Position numbers and translations under genes: made by a program. From the NCBI GenBank assembly GCA_005877185.1, contig VBPQ01000016.1, positions 1-14,463 on the forward strand: 14,463 nt of DNA, read 5' to 3'. Below the pieces are notes generated by a model that saw nothing but the letters and a program-made list of their open reading frames with translations, made no database searches and was not told the DNA's origin. This document shows positions 1-6,052 of the stretch, piece by piece. The first letter of the stretch is position 1; each line of letters begins with the position of its first letter. The DNA comes from Nitrososphaerota archaeon. Lineage in GTDB: Archaea; Thermoproteota; Nitrososphaeria; Nitrososphaerales; Gagatemarchaeaceae.

Positions 1-393
1 TACTGTCGAGTGAACGTTCTTGTCGAGAAGCTCCTCCGCCTTCTCGAGGAGAGCTCCTGCCAGCACCACGGCCGAGGTTGTCCCGTCTCCGACCTCGTTA
101 TCTGTCGTTTTCGAGACCTCGACGAGCATCTTAGCCGCGGGATGCTGCACGTCTATCTCCTTGAGCATCGTCGCCCCATCATTCGTGATGGTTACGTCGC
201 CGAGAGAGTCGACGAGCATCTTGTCCATCCCTCTAGGTCCGAGCGATGTCTTCACTATCTCGGCGATGAGCTTCGCAGCAGCTATGTTGTTGCTCTGGGC
301 TTCCTTTCCCCTACCTCGGTTGCTTCCTTCCTTGAGAATGAGGACTGCCTGACCCGAAGATGTGACCGCCGGAATCGCTGTTGTTGTGGACAT
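1..393 (-). CDS. Thermosome (group II chaperonin) subunit, N-terminal part, cut by window edge
   Basis: ATP-driven protein-folding chaperonin of the archaeal cytosol, normally about 540-560 residues assembled into two stacked rings; only the first 131 residues are here and the frame stays open to base 1. The start is the ATG at 393-391. Visible family motifs are LGPRGMDKM (about residues 51-59), TNDGATML (70-77) and the nucleotide-binding GDGTTSAVV (102-110), followed by the conserved helix LLEKAEELLDKNVH. These are diagnostic of TCP-1/thermosome equatorial domains. The N-terminal tail is short and Thr/Ala-rich. The gene is divergent from the anion permease at 512. A TATA-like box lies at 438-431 on this strand. 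Which paralogue (alpha, beta or gamma) cannot be told from this fragment. Confidence 0.97.
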   Translation of the reverse strand, partial: MSTTTAIPAVTSSGQAVLILKEGSNRGRGKEAQSNNIAAAKLIAEIVKTSLGPRGMDKMLVDSLGDVTITNDGATMLKEIDVQHPAAKMLVEVSKTTDNEVGDGTTSAVVLAGALLEKAEELLDKNVHSTV

Positions 394-450
394 AATACGT
401 ATTCAGCTTCCGGTATACAACTTCCGTTTGTATATAAGATTTTCTCGGGG
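394..450 (-). promoter_or_regulatory. Thermosome promoter with TATA box and palindrome at the start codon
   Basis: Read on the minus strand, CTTATATA (438-431) is preceded by an A-rich GAGAAAAT that fits a BRE element, so transcription should begin near 409 and give a leader of about 15 nt. The stretch also holds the perfect 10-bp palindrome AATACGTATT (394-403) directly before the ATG, the 6-bp palindrome GTATAC (413-418), and two direct copies of CGGAAG (412-407 and 426-421). These could be regulator sites around the transcription start; that is inference. TATATAAG read on the plus strand (431-438) might also serve the permease at 512, but the flanking BRE position is not A-rich in that direction. 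Confidence 0.6.
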
Positions 451-511
451 CGAAAGGGGAGGGTTCCGTTTGGCCTCGAACACACGAGAAGGCCACGGAT
501 GCTGAACCAAC

Positions 512-1816
512 TTGTCGGTTGAACCTCAGCAGCTCATCACCTTAGTTGTCTTCGCTGTCACCTACGGCGCCGTAGTTCTCAGGAGCCTGAAGGGCTTCAC
601 GTTGCCGATATGGGCCATTCTGCTGGCGGGGGCGGTCGCGATGGTCTTCGTTGGCTCAATCGGGGTGGTTGACGCCTATCAGGCGGTAAATCTCCCCGTA
701 ATTACCTTCCTCTTCAGCATGTTCGTACTGGTGACGGCCCTGGACATCTCTGGCGCCTTGGAGAGCTTCGCTAACGCCCTGCTTCAGAGAGCGAAGAAAC
801 CTGGGGACGTGATCTACCTGACCTTCTTCGGCTTCGCGTTCGCTTCCGCCTTCCTGATGAACGACACTCTCGCATTGATGGGGACTCCGATCATGCTTTC
901 CCTCTCGAAGAGGCTGAACATCTCACCGAGGCCGCTCCTCCTGACGCTCGCCTTCGCGGTCACGACGGGAAGCGTCGTCACGCCGATGGGAAACCCGCAG
1001 AACGTCCTAATCGCCTTGGCCAGCGGAATCACCGCCCCTGTGATAGGTTTCGCCCACTACCTCCTTCTTCCCACCTTGTTGAACCTGGCCGCGACCTATC
1101 TGCTCTTAAGACTCCTCTTTAGGAAGGAGCTTTCCAAGCCCGGGGCCGTATTCGAAAAAACCACGCTTGTGCAGGCTGGTACGCGAGTCCACGGTAGGCG
1201 GCTCGCGAGGCTCTCTGTCTCCCTCCTCGTCTTCACCCTAGCATCGATTCTGGCGGTAAATCTCCTCGAGGCTATTGGAATCACACAACCTTTCGGAATC
1301 AGCGAGGTATCCCTTCTGGGTGCAACTCTTCTATTGGTGCTCAGCGGCAGAGGGCGGGAGATACTCCAGGCGATGGACTGGGGCATCCTTCTCCTCTTCG
1401 CGGGTCTCTTCGTCCTGATGCAGTCGCTCTCGAACAACGGAGTCATCGCCTTGGTCGCGCAGTACCTCCCCGCACTGGGCAGGGGAGACCCTCACGCCTC
1501 ACTCTTCTCCATACTCGTCGCAGGACTCCTCCTGAGCCAGGTTCTCAGCAACGTCCCTATGGTCGCCCTCTATCTACCGATAATGAAGTCCCTCGGCTAC
1601 GGGCCCCAGGACGTCTACGCCTGGGCGGCGCTCGCGGGGGGGAGCACGCTGGCGGGAAACCTAACGATACTCGGCGCAGCCAGCAACCTGATAATCATCG
1701 AGGAGGCGGAGCGCCATGGAGTGAAGTTGAGTTTCCTCGAGTTCCTGAAGGTCGGGGTCTTGGTCACGGCCGTGAACTTCGCGATCCTCTATGCGTCTCT
1801 TTACTTCGGGGTCTAG
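512..1816 (+). CDS. SLC13/ArsB/CitM-type anion permease
   Basis: Polytopic membrane transporter of 434 residues, about the normal size of the ion-transporter superfamily (arsenite ArsB, CitMHS, SLC13, NhaD relatives), with roughly 10-12 hydrophobic segments. Motifs: MNDT (116-119) and GNPQN (160-164) in the first half; SNVPM (346-350) and the hallmark GGSTLAGN...GAASN (376-392) in the second half. Those two inverted-repeat regions form the substrate and ion site in this superfamily. Substrate is not readable: arsenite, carboxylates, sulfate or other anions are all possible, and no ars neighbours are present. The start is TTG at 512, because an in-frame stop lies at 503-505. A short overlapping frame begins with ATG at 499 and ends at 522, so coupled initiation is conceivable. 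Convergent with the dehydratase gene, separated only by a tandem repeat. Confidence 0.88.
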   Translation: MSVEPQQLITLVVFAVTYGAVVLRSLKGFTLPIWAILLAGAVAMVFVGSIGVVDAYQAVNLPVITFLFSMFVLVTALDISGALESFANALLQRAKKPGDVIYLTFFGFAFASAFLMNDTLALMGTPIMLSLSKRLNISPRPLLLTLAFAVTTGSVVTPMGNPQNVLIALASGITAPVIGFAHYLLLPTLLNLAATYLLLRLLFRKELSKPGAVFEKTTLVQAGTRVHGRRLARLSVSLLVFTLASILAVNLLEAIGITQPFGISEVSLLGATLLLVLSGRGREILQAMDWGILLLFAGLFVLMQSLSNNGVIALVAQYLPALGRGDPHASLFSILVAGLLLSQVLSNVPMVALYLPIMKSLGYGPQDVYAWAALAGGSTLAGNLTILGAASNLIIIEEAERHGVKLSFLEFLKVGVLVTAVNFAILYASLYFGV

Positions 1817-1860
1817 TCAGTCAGTCGGTCGTTCGGTCGTTCGGTCGTTCGGTCGTTCAG
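1817..1860. repeat. Tandem TCNN tetranucleotide repeat (core TCGGTCGT x4)
   Basis: Eleven consecutive tetranucleotides of the form TCNN fill the whole gap between two convergent genes: TCAG, TCAG, then the 8-bp unit TCGGTCGT four times (1825-1856), then TCAG. It begins on the base after the permease stop (TAG 1814-1816) and abuts the dehydratase stop codon (complement of 1861-1863). It is a simple-sequence repeat prone to slippage. It has no obvious inverted symmetry or T-run, so it is not a conventional terminator. Confidence 0.9.
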
Positions 1861-2172
1861 TCAATGCATCGTGACCGGGTTCTGATGCAGGAAGTTCTCT
1901 ATTCTTCTGGCGAGCCCGAGGTCCCACTCCGTTACGCCACCCTCGCTATGGGTTTGGATCGAGAGTCTGATGGTGGTGTATCTGATGTGTATGTCAGGGT
2001 GATGCTCTTCTTGCTCCGCTATCTGGGCGACGTCATTGACGAACTTGATTCCGGCCATGAAAGTCTTGAACTCGAAGGTCTTAGTGATGAAGTCTCTATC
2101 GAACTTCCAGCCGTCGAGTTCTTTCAGTTCCGATTCAATCTTCGTCTTGGTTAGACGCTTCACCACGGTCAT
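1861..2172 (-). CDS. Pterin-4a-carbinolamine dehydratase (PCD/DCoH family)
   Basis: Catalyses dehydration of 4a-hydroxytetrahydropterin in pterin recycling; small cytosolic enzyme, 103 residues, the normal family length. The diagnostic segment EEHHPDIHIRY (residues 55-65) carries the histidine pair H57/H58, and H75 in THSEGGVTEWD follows 18 residues after H57, the same spacing as the three catalytic histidines known in the mammalian enzyme. D84 and W22 (LDGW) are also conserved family positions. Start is the ATG at 2172-2170. A TATA-like AAACTTAATA lies at 2200-2191, about 23 nt upstream, so the mRNA is probably leaderless. No aromatic-amino-acid hydroxylase is nearby, so the physiological pterin partner is unknown; in prokaryotes relatives have also been linked to molybdopterin-type metabolism. 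Confidence 0.93.
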   Translation of the reverse strand: MTVVKRLTKTKIESELKELDGWKFDRDFITKTFEFKTFMAGIKFVNDVAQIAEQEEHHPDIHIRYTTIRLSIQTHSEGGVTEWDLGLARRIENFLHQNPVTMH

Positions 2173-2293
2173 CGAAAGGAGGACGAGTCATATTAAGTTT
2201 GATTGGGGGCGTTGGGTTGTTTTGTTGTTCCGCTTTCGGACCCAGCCGGAGTTTCCCTTAAGTATTCTTGGCTTCAAGCGTGCCGACATCCGG
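2173..2293. promoter_or_regulatory. Divergent promoter region between dehydratase and 99-aa gene
   Basis: Two TATA-like boxes face away from each other. On the minus strand AAACTTAATA (2200-2191) serves the dehydratase. On the plus strand TTAAGTAT (2258-2265) sits about 33 nt before the ATG at 2294 and should give a leader of only a few bases. The middle is T/G-rich without a recognisable operator. Confidence 0.5.
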
Positions 2294-2593
2294 ATGGAAC
2301 TCAAGCCGGTAAAGGGGTTGAAAGTTCGTGTGTACGCCTCGCGAGAGGCAGTATTTGGAGAGGAGGGTGTGGGCATCGAGAAGGTCTCGTTCGACAGCGA
2401 GAAGACCAGCTTCGGCACCCTTACGGGCATGACACTGGCAGGATTCTGCGAGGTGGAGATGCCGGATCTCGACGGGAAGAAGCATTGGTACCCGATAGAA
2501 AGTCTCAACGGGGAAAACGGAGAGAAGCTCGTAGAAGAGGAAATCGAGATGCAGGCTGAAGAGGAAGAAGACGATTCAGTCGAAGAGGAGTAA
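2294..2593 (+). CDS. Small conserved-looking protein with acidic C-terminal tail, function unknown
   Basis: I do not recognise this 99-residue protein. The start is the ATG at 2294, chosen because the in-frame extension further upstream would cross the promoter and the antisense dehydratase gene. The first ~75 residues look like a compact beta-rich domain (alternating hydrophobics in LKVRVYAS, FGTLTGMTLAGFCEVEM, KHWYPIESL). Residues from about 80 to the end are almost all Glu/Asp, ending in EEEEDDSVEEE; such acidic tails are common in nucleic-acid-mimicking or protein-binding factors, but no function follows from that. A TATA-like box lies at 2258-2265. Another small gene begins 32 nt downstream on the same strand, so the two are likely one transcript. 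Confidence 0.75.
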   Translation: MELKPVKGLKVRVYASREAVFGEEGVGIEKVSFDSEKTSFGTLTGMTLAGFCEVEMPDLDGKKHWYPIESLNGENGEKLVEEEIEMQAEEEEDDSVEEE

Positions 2594-2625
2594 CTGGCCT
2601 CACCCTCGAAGGTGCTGGCGCGATC

Positions 2626-2961
2626 TTGACCCAAGAGCAAGGAGACGAGCTCGTCTTCGTCGTCGACGTAACGTCCTTCACCGAGAACGGGTTCATCGGC
2701 TCCTCTAACTTCGGGCAGAGTCGCGTGGACATCGAGTTCGATGATGGGAGTGAAGGCGTTTCGCTCTCCCCGGAGATGGCGAAGAAGATCAACGTGAGGG
2801 TGGGCTCCCCTGTCCTGATTATCGGGGAGAATGAGGAGAAGCCCCAGACGTCAGAGAGCACGGTGAGTTCGGTGGGGGAGAAAGTGAGAGTCTCAGACGC
2901 GAAAACCTACTACTTCGTCGGAAGGTATGGCGGAGCGATCATCCGCATCCTGAAGAGGTAA
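2626..2961 (+). CDS. Small beta-rich protein, function unknown
   Basis: Protein of 111 residues, not recognised. The frame has no ATG or GTG before the conserved-looking part, so TTG at 2626 is taken as start; no strong ribosome-binding site precedes it. The sequence alternates hydrophobic and polar residues (ELVFVVDVTSF, RVDIEF, PVLIIGE, KTYYFVGRYGGAIIRIL), suggesting an all-beta fold with a flexible Ser/Thr/Glu linker around residues 70-85. There are no membrane segments, cysteines or obvious catalytic motif. It follows the 99-aa acidic-tail gene by 32 nt and probably shares its transcript. It ends exactly one base before the stop codon of the convergent nucleotidyltransferase gene, leaving no intergenic space. 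Confidence 0.7.
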   Translation: MTQEQGDELVFVVDVTSFTENGFIGSSNFGQSRVDIEFDDGSEGVSLSPEMAKKINVRVGSPVLIIGENEEKPQTSESTVSSVGEKVRVSDAKTYYFVGRYGGAIIRILKR

Positions 2962-3720
2962 CTAACTCGGGTCTCCGTCGGCCTCTGGAAGCTCGTACCA
3001 CCTGACGCTCTCGCCTATCTTGGCTCTTAGCTTCCAGGATAGTGTCTTCGGAAAGCTCTCGATCTTCCCGAGGAGGTGGTCGACCTCGCCCGCAATCTTT
3101 TCCGAGCTGCCGTTCAGGGACCCGAGGCTCCCCCTTAGCCTCACGAGACTCCCCGTGAACGTCCTGTAGATGCCCCAGTCCCTCGAGCACAGTTCGGCTA
3201 TCCTCTCGCCGTTTATTCCCGTCTCGTCATCCGTCACTTCGTAGTCGTTGAATGCAGCCGCGAGGTCCTTGAACTCCTTATCTGTCATCTCTACGACCTG
3301 CAATTTTGTGATGACGAGGTCTGTTATCGATAAGGTCAGCGGGTGGGCAACAAGCGTCTGCTTGAACTTGAATTTGTGGCACATCTCGAACTCATCGAGG
3401 AAGATGTCGACCCTCCGCCCGTCTCGCGAGTCGTGGTAGATCAGCCTCTTGCCCAGGCTGAGTTTGTTGAACATCACCCTCGGCCTGTAACCTAGCGTTT
3501 CCATGATTTGCATTATTCTCTTCACGTCCTCCCTCCGGCCCATCAGGTCGATATCCTTGTTATCGCGGAGGAACTCGGGTTCTTGTGCGCTCCTGCAGAG
3601 CGCCTTGAATGCAAGGCCTCCCAGAAGCCTGAGCCTAACTCCCTCTCGCTCACCTCTACTGATTATCTGTGTCGCAGCAGCAAGTGCCTCTGAGGGGACG
3701 ACGACCGCGAGTGTCTCCAA
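2962..3720 (-). CDS. Nucleotidyltransferase-fold (MNT/AbiEii-like) protein
   Basis: Polymerase-beta-superfamily nucleotidyltransferase of 252 residues. The helix-turn signature LLGGLA (32-37) is followed by the metal-binding DID (56-58, in NKDIDLM) and by the third acidic strand VDIFLD (104-109): the usual GG...DxD...D arrangement. Then LSITDLVITKLQ (130-141) matches the DLxxTKL helix seen in AbiEii-type and related minimal nucleotidyltransferases. The C-terminal ~80 residues are helical and charged and might bind a partner. Members transfer NMP to tRNA, proteins or small molecules; several are toxins or phage-defence components, but no cognate antitoxin is recognisable here. Start is TTG at 3720, only 16 nt after the stop of the small frame at 3737, so it is probably the last gene of a minus-strand cluster beginning at 4164. 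Confidence 0.75.
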   Translation of the reverse strand: METLAVVVPSEALAAATQIISRGEREGVRLRLLGGLAFKALCRSAQEPEFLRDNKDIDLMGRREDVKRIMQIMETLGYRPRVMFNKLSLGKRLIYHDSRDGRRVDIFLDEFEMCHKFKFKQTLVAHPLTLSITDLVITKLQVVEMTDKEFKDLAAAFNDYEVTDDETGINGERIAELCSRDWGIYRTFTGSLVRLRGSLGSLNGSSEKIAGEVDHLLGKIESFPKTLSWKLRAKIGESVRWYELPEADGDPS

Positions 3721-3736
3721 CGTGGGAGATTCTCTG

Positions 3737-3901
3737 TTAAATCCTCAATTTAAGCCCTGTTTTCACATCGGTGCCCTTCAACACGAACCTGCTAAATTGG
3801 TCGATGCGGGAAGCCTTGACGACCTTTACCCACTTCTCTCTTCTCTTCTTTTCTCTTTCGACCTTCTGAATCCTGTAAGAACCCAGCGGGGCATCGACCA
3901 T
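3737..3901 (-). CDS. Overlapping small basic ORF (54 aa), or frameshifted C-terminus of the upstream gene
   Basis: A second minus-strand frame begins with ATG at 3901-3899 inside the 112-residue gene and ends with TAA at 3739-3737. It encodes 54 residues with good protein-like character: MVDAPLGSYRIQKVERE, a Lys/Arg-rich amphipathic helix, then KVVKASRIDQFSRFVLKG and KTGLKLRI. It is more plausible as protein than the end of the upstream frame (KEKRREERSG-stop) and it fills the otherwise empty gap before the nucleotidyltransferase. Either it is a separate gene overlapping by 76 nt, or the two frames are one protein joined across a purine run (about 3830-3865) or near 3900 by a sequencing error, a mutation or programmed frameshifting. 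Function unknown. Confidence 0.5.
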   Translation of the reverse strand: MVDAPLGSYRIQKVEREKKRREKWVKVVKASRIDQFSRFVLKGTDVKTGLKLRI

Positions 3902-4164
3902 TCTTCCTCGAACCCATCCTTGTTCCTCAGGATGACCCTCCCCCTCTCCTCACCGATCAGCTCTGTCGCGGGTGTAGCCGCCCGATACCTGGCGTACTCG
4001 CTGTCCGAGATCGAGACCGCCCCCCTGCTCCTCCCTCCGATGCTGCCGAACCAACTTGCCCGCGAACCGTCGACTGAAACGTAGAGAGAGGCATTTCCGA
4101 CCTCGACGTAAACTCTGGCGTACCTCAACTTTCTTGGCAGTTCATGTTCCAACAGTATCTTCAT
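3826..4164 (-). CDS. Small protein, function unknown (possible frameshift at its end)
   Basis: Frame of 112 residues from ATG at 4164 to TAA at 3828-3826; not recognised. The N-terminal half has short beta strands (ARVYVEV, ASLYVSVDGS) followed by WFGSIGGRSRGAVSISDSEYARYRAAT, and ERGRVILRNKDGFEEEW. The last ~20 residues become a run of Arg/Lys/Glu that looks out of frame, while an adjacent frame remains coding to 3737. A TATA-like TTAATAA (4197-4191) lies about 30 nt upstream, and GAGGAGGAAAGGA precedes the start, so a very short leader or Shine-Dalgarno-type initiation is possible. It is divergent from nurA and heads a likely cluster with the nucleotidyltransferase. Confidence 0.6.
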   Translation of the reverse strand: MKILLEHELPRKLRYARVYVEVGNASLYVSVDGSRASWFGSIGGRSRGAVSISDSEYARYRAATPATELIGEERGRVILRNKDGFEEEWSMPRWVLTGFRRSKEKRREERSG

Positions 4165-4273
4165 GCAAACGTCCTTTCCTCCTCCTCTCTTTATTAATGT
4201 GCGTGGTAGGTCGACAAATAGTCGGCGTCGCTCCTTTTAAGTTAAATCGCGGTGGAAAAAGAGGGACGGGCCG
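4165..4273. promoter_or_regulatory. Divergent promoters for the 112-aa gene and nurA
   Basis: On the minus strand TTAATAA (4197-4191) is placed about 30 nt before the ATG at 4164. On the plus strand TTTTAAGTTAAA (4235-4246) lies about 33 nt before the nurA ATG at 4274, predicting a leader of under 15 nt. No inverted repeat stands out between them. Confidence 0.5.
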
Positions 4274-6052
4274 ATGTCCAGCGAAATCGCTGAGAAGCTT
4301 TCACGACAGACCTCACAGCTTGTTTCGGAGTTCGAGAAGCGGCTGGATGCGTTCAGTCAGCGAGACGACCTCATGGGGCTGACGATTGGCGTGGACTCGG
4401 CAGACGCCTCCTCCCTCGCGCGAGAGTACTTTGGAGAGGGGGAGCACATCGCCATCGGTGTCGATGGCTCGAGAGACTACGATGAACGCCTCCAGATGAT
4501 GCTCTTCTACTCGAATGCCACCGCCTATTCCTGCCCCTTCACCGTCGGCGAGGATGTCAAGTTCGAACTGAAGGGGGCGCGGCGTGAGGCGAAGCTCTCA
4601 GCAACCTCTGCCATTCCCCTCTGGCTCGAAGACGTGACCTCCGTCATGCCGGACCTCCCAGAAGGAGACATAGAGCTTGAACATTCGATTGAGAGGATAC
4701 CGAACGCGTTCATGACTCTCGGGGAGTTGTACCTCGCCCTCAAGGCTGTCGGGGAGTCGAGAATCATCTTGCTTGACCGGCCGATCTCCGGGACCCATTC
4801 AACCCTCTCTCGCGACTACAGGATTCTACTGAAGAGCAGGGCGAGCAGCAACCTCACTGAGTTGGTGTTCGGAGGGAGCAGGGTCTCCAAGCTTGACCTG
4901 AAACTCGGCATATCCCTCGGGGCACCATGGGTGCCCGTCCCGTCCCGCCCGCGATTCCTGAAGTACTCTGTCTTGAGGAGTCTTATGGAGTCGGACCTCT
5001 CTTTTTCCCAGCTTGCCTCTGCCCTCCTGGTTGAGAGGAGAGACCTGGAAAAGGCGGTCGCGAGCCTGCGGAAACTCGACGCTCAGTTCGACGGCGCCCT
5101 TCTCTCTGATTCGAGCGGCAGCAGCCTCAAGCTGAGGGACGAGGTCAGAAGCTATTGGCAGAGACTCACCACGCTCGCCTCGAACTATGCAAAGTTGGTC
5201 TTCGAGGTAGGTGCGCATCCTCTTCTCCTTCCGAAAGACCGCTGGTTGACTGTTTTCGACGTCAGTGCTGTCTCGCTGCTGCTCCTCGAGCATCTGTGCG
5301 AGGTCGCGCAGAAGAGGAGGGCGCTCCTGATCGGCATCGCGAAAGACACGACAGCCACCGATATCACTCGCGCCGCCCTGCCGTTCGCGGAGGAGAGCGG
5401 ATACATCAGACCGCGGAGCCCAGTGCCTAGGATAAACAACGACAAGGCCTTCCTATCGATCCTGAGCTCCACAAACCTCTCGGTCAAGACGCCGTGGAGG
5501 ACCTTCGGGTATGACGCGTGCTTCTCGACGATGCGCTGGAGGGATGAGAAGAGGCCAAATTTCTTCGCGGCGAGAAAGGTAGTCTCGAGGGAGGGACTCT
5601 TCGCTCGCGGTTTCTTCCAGCTGAGAACCCTGAGGACTGACCCGCATCTCCGCTCCTCCGTCTTCCTATTTGACAGAGTCCTCGACGGACGATACGACAC
5701 GACCAGGAACCAGCTTGAGGTTGAGGAGAAGGGGGGCGTGGCCAAGGTGAGGCCATACTTCGAGCCCGGGGAGGGAGCGAGCCTCTCGAACCTCGCCCTC
5801 TACATACTCTCCATGACGGACAACCCAGAGGTCTCGGAGGCTTTCGGGCACAACCAGCTCCTCTATCTAGCCGACAAGGCGGTGAAGACAGAGGTTCGGC
5901 TGATGAGGAGTTCGCTTCGCGGCGTCGCCGACCTCCGCGTGGGGAGGATGTCGAGGAGGAAACTGGTCTCGGGGGTCGTGAGCACCTTCAGGGAGCAGCG
6001 ACTCGAGTCGGAAGAAGCCAGGGTAAGAGGTGCAGCGAGCTACGGTGACTAG
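4274..6052 (+). CDS. nurA: NurA-domain nuclease, long form
   Basis: Putative NurA, the 5'-3' nuclease that works with the HerA translocase in archaeal DNA end resection. Motifs consistent with the NurA fold (RNase H-like) are IGVDGS (61-66, with catalytic-type D64), LLDRPISGT (167-174, D168), GIAKDTTATD (354-363, D358), FLFDRV (464-469, D467) and a C-terminal PEVSEAFGHNQLLYLADKA (518-536), where NurA proteins carry their last active-site residues. The protein has 592 residues, whereas many NurA proteins have about 300-450; the extra length is mainly in the middle (about 220-330), which includes a helical segment. ATG at 4274 is preceded by a TATA box at 4235-4246. The next gene overlaps the end by 23 nt and encodes the HerA partner, which supports the call. 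No mre11 or rad50 is in the window. Confidence 0.8.
   Translation: MSSEIAEKLSRQTSQLVSEFEKRLDAFSQRDDLMGLTIGVDSADASSLAREYFGEGEHIAIGVDGSRDYDERLQMMLFYSNATAYSCPFTVGEDVKFELKGARREAKLSATSAIPLWLEDVTSVMPDLPEGDIELEHSIERIPNAFMTLGELYLALKAVGESRIILLDRPISGTHSTLSRDYRILLKSRASSNLTELVFGGSRVSKLDLKLGISLGAPWVPVPSRPRFLKYSVLRSLMESDLSFSQLASALLVERRDLEKAVASLRKLDAQFDGALLSDSSGSSLKLRDEVRSYWQRLTTLASNYAKLVFEVGAHPLLLPKDRWLTVFDVSAVSLLLLEHLCEVAQKRRALLIGIAKDTTATDITRAALPFAEESGYIRPRSPVPRINNDKAFLSILSSTNLSVKTPWRTFGYDACFSTMRWRDEKRPNFFAARKVVSREGLFARGFFQLRTLRTDPHLRSSVFLFDRVLDGRYDTTRNQLEVEEKGGVAKVRPYFEPGEGASLSNLALYILSMTDNPEVSEAFGHNQLLYLADKAVKTEVRLMRSSLRGVADLRVGRMSRRKLVSGVVSTFREQRLESEEARVRGAASYGD

Noticed and set aside
10..522. Long plus-strand ORF opposite the thermosome gene
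   Set aside because: It is antisense to the clear thermosome N-terminus and its protein has no plausible composition; it is a shadow of GC-rich coding DNA.
499..522. Eight-codon ORF (ATG 499 to TGA 522) overlapping the permease TTG start
   Set aside because: A coupling role is possible, but no TATA box or ribosome-binding site places initiation at 499, so it is not called as a gene.
2036..2293. In-frame N-terminal extension of the 99-aa gene
   Set aside because: It would cross the divergent promoter region and the antisense dehydratase gene; the ATG at 2294 fits the TATA box at 2258-2265.
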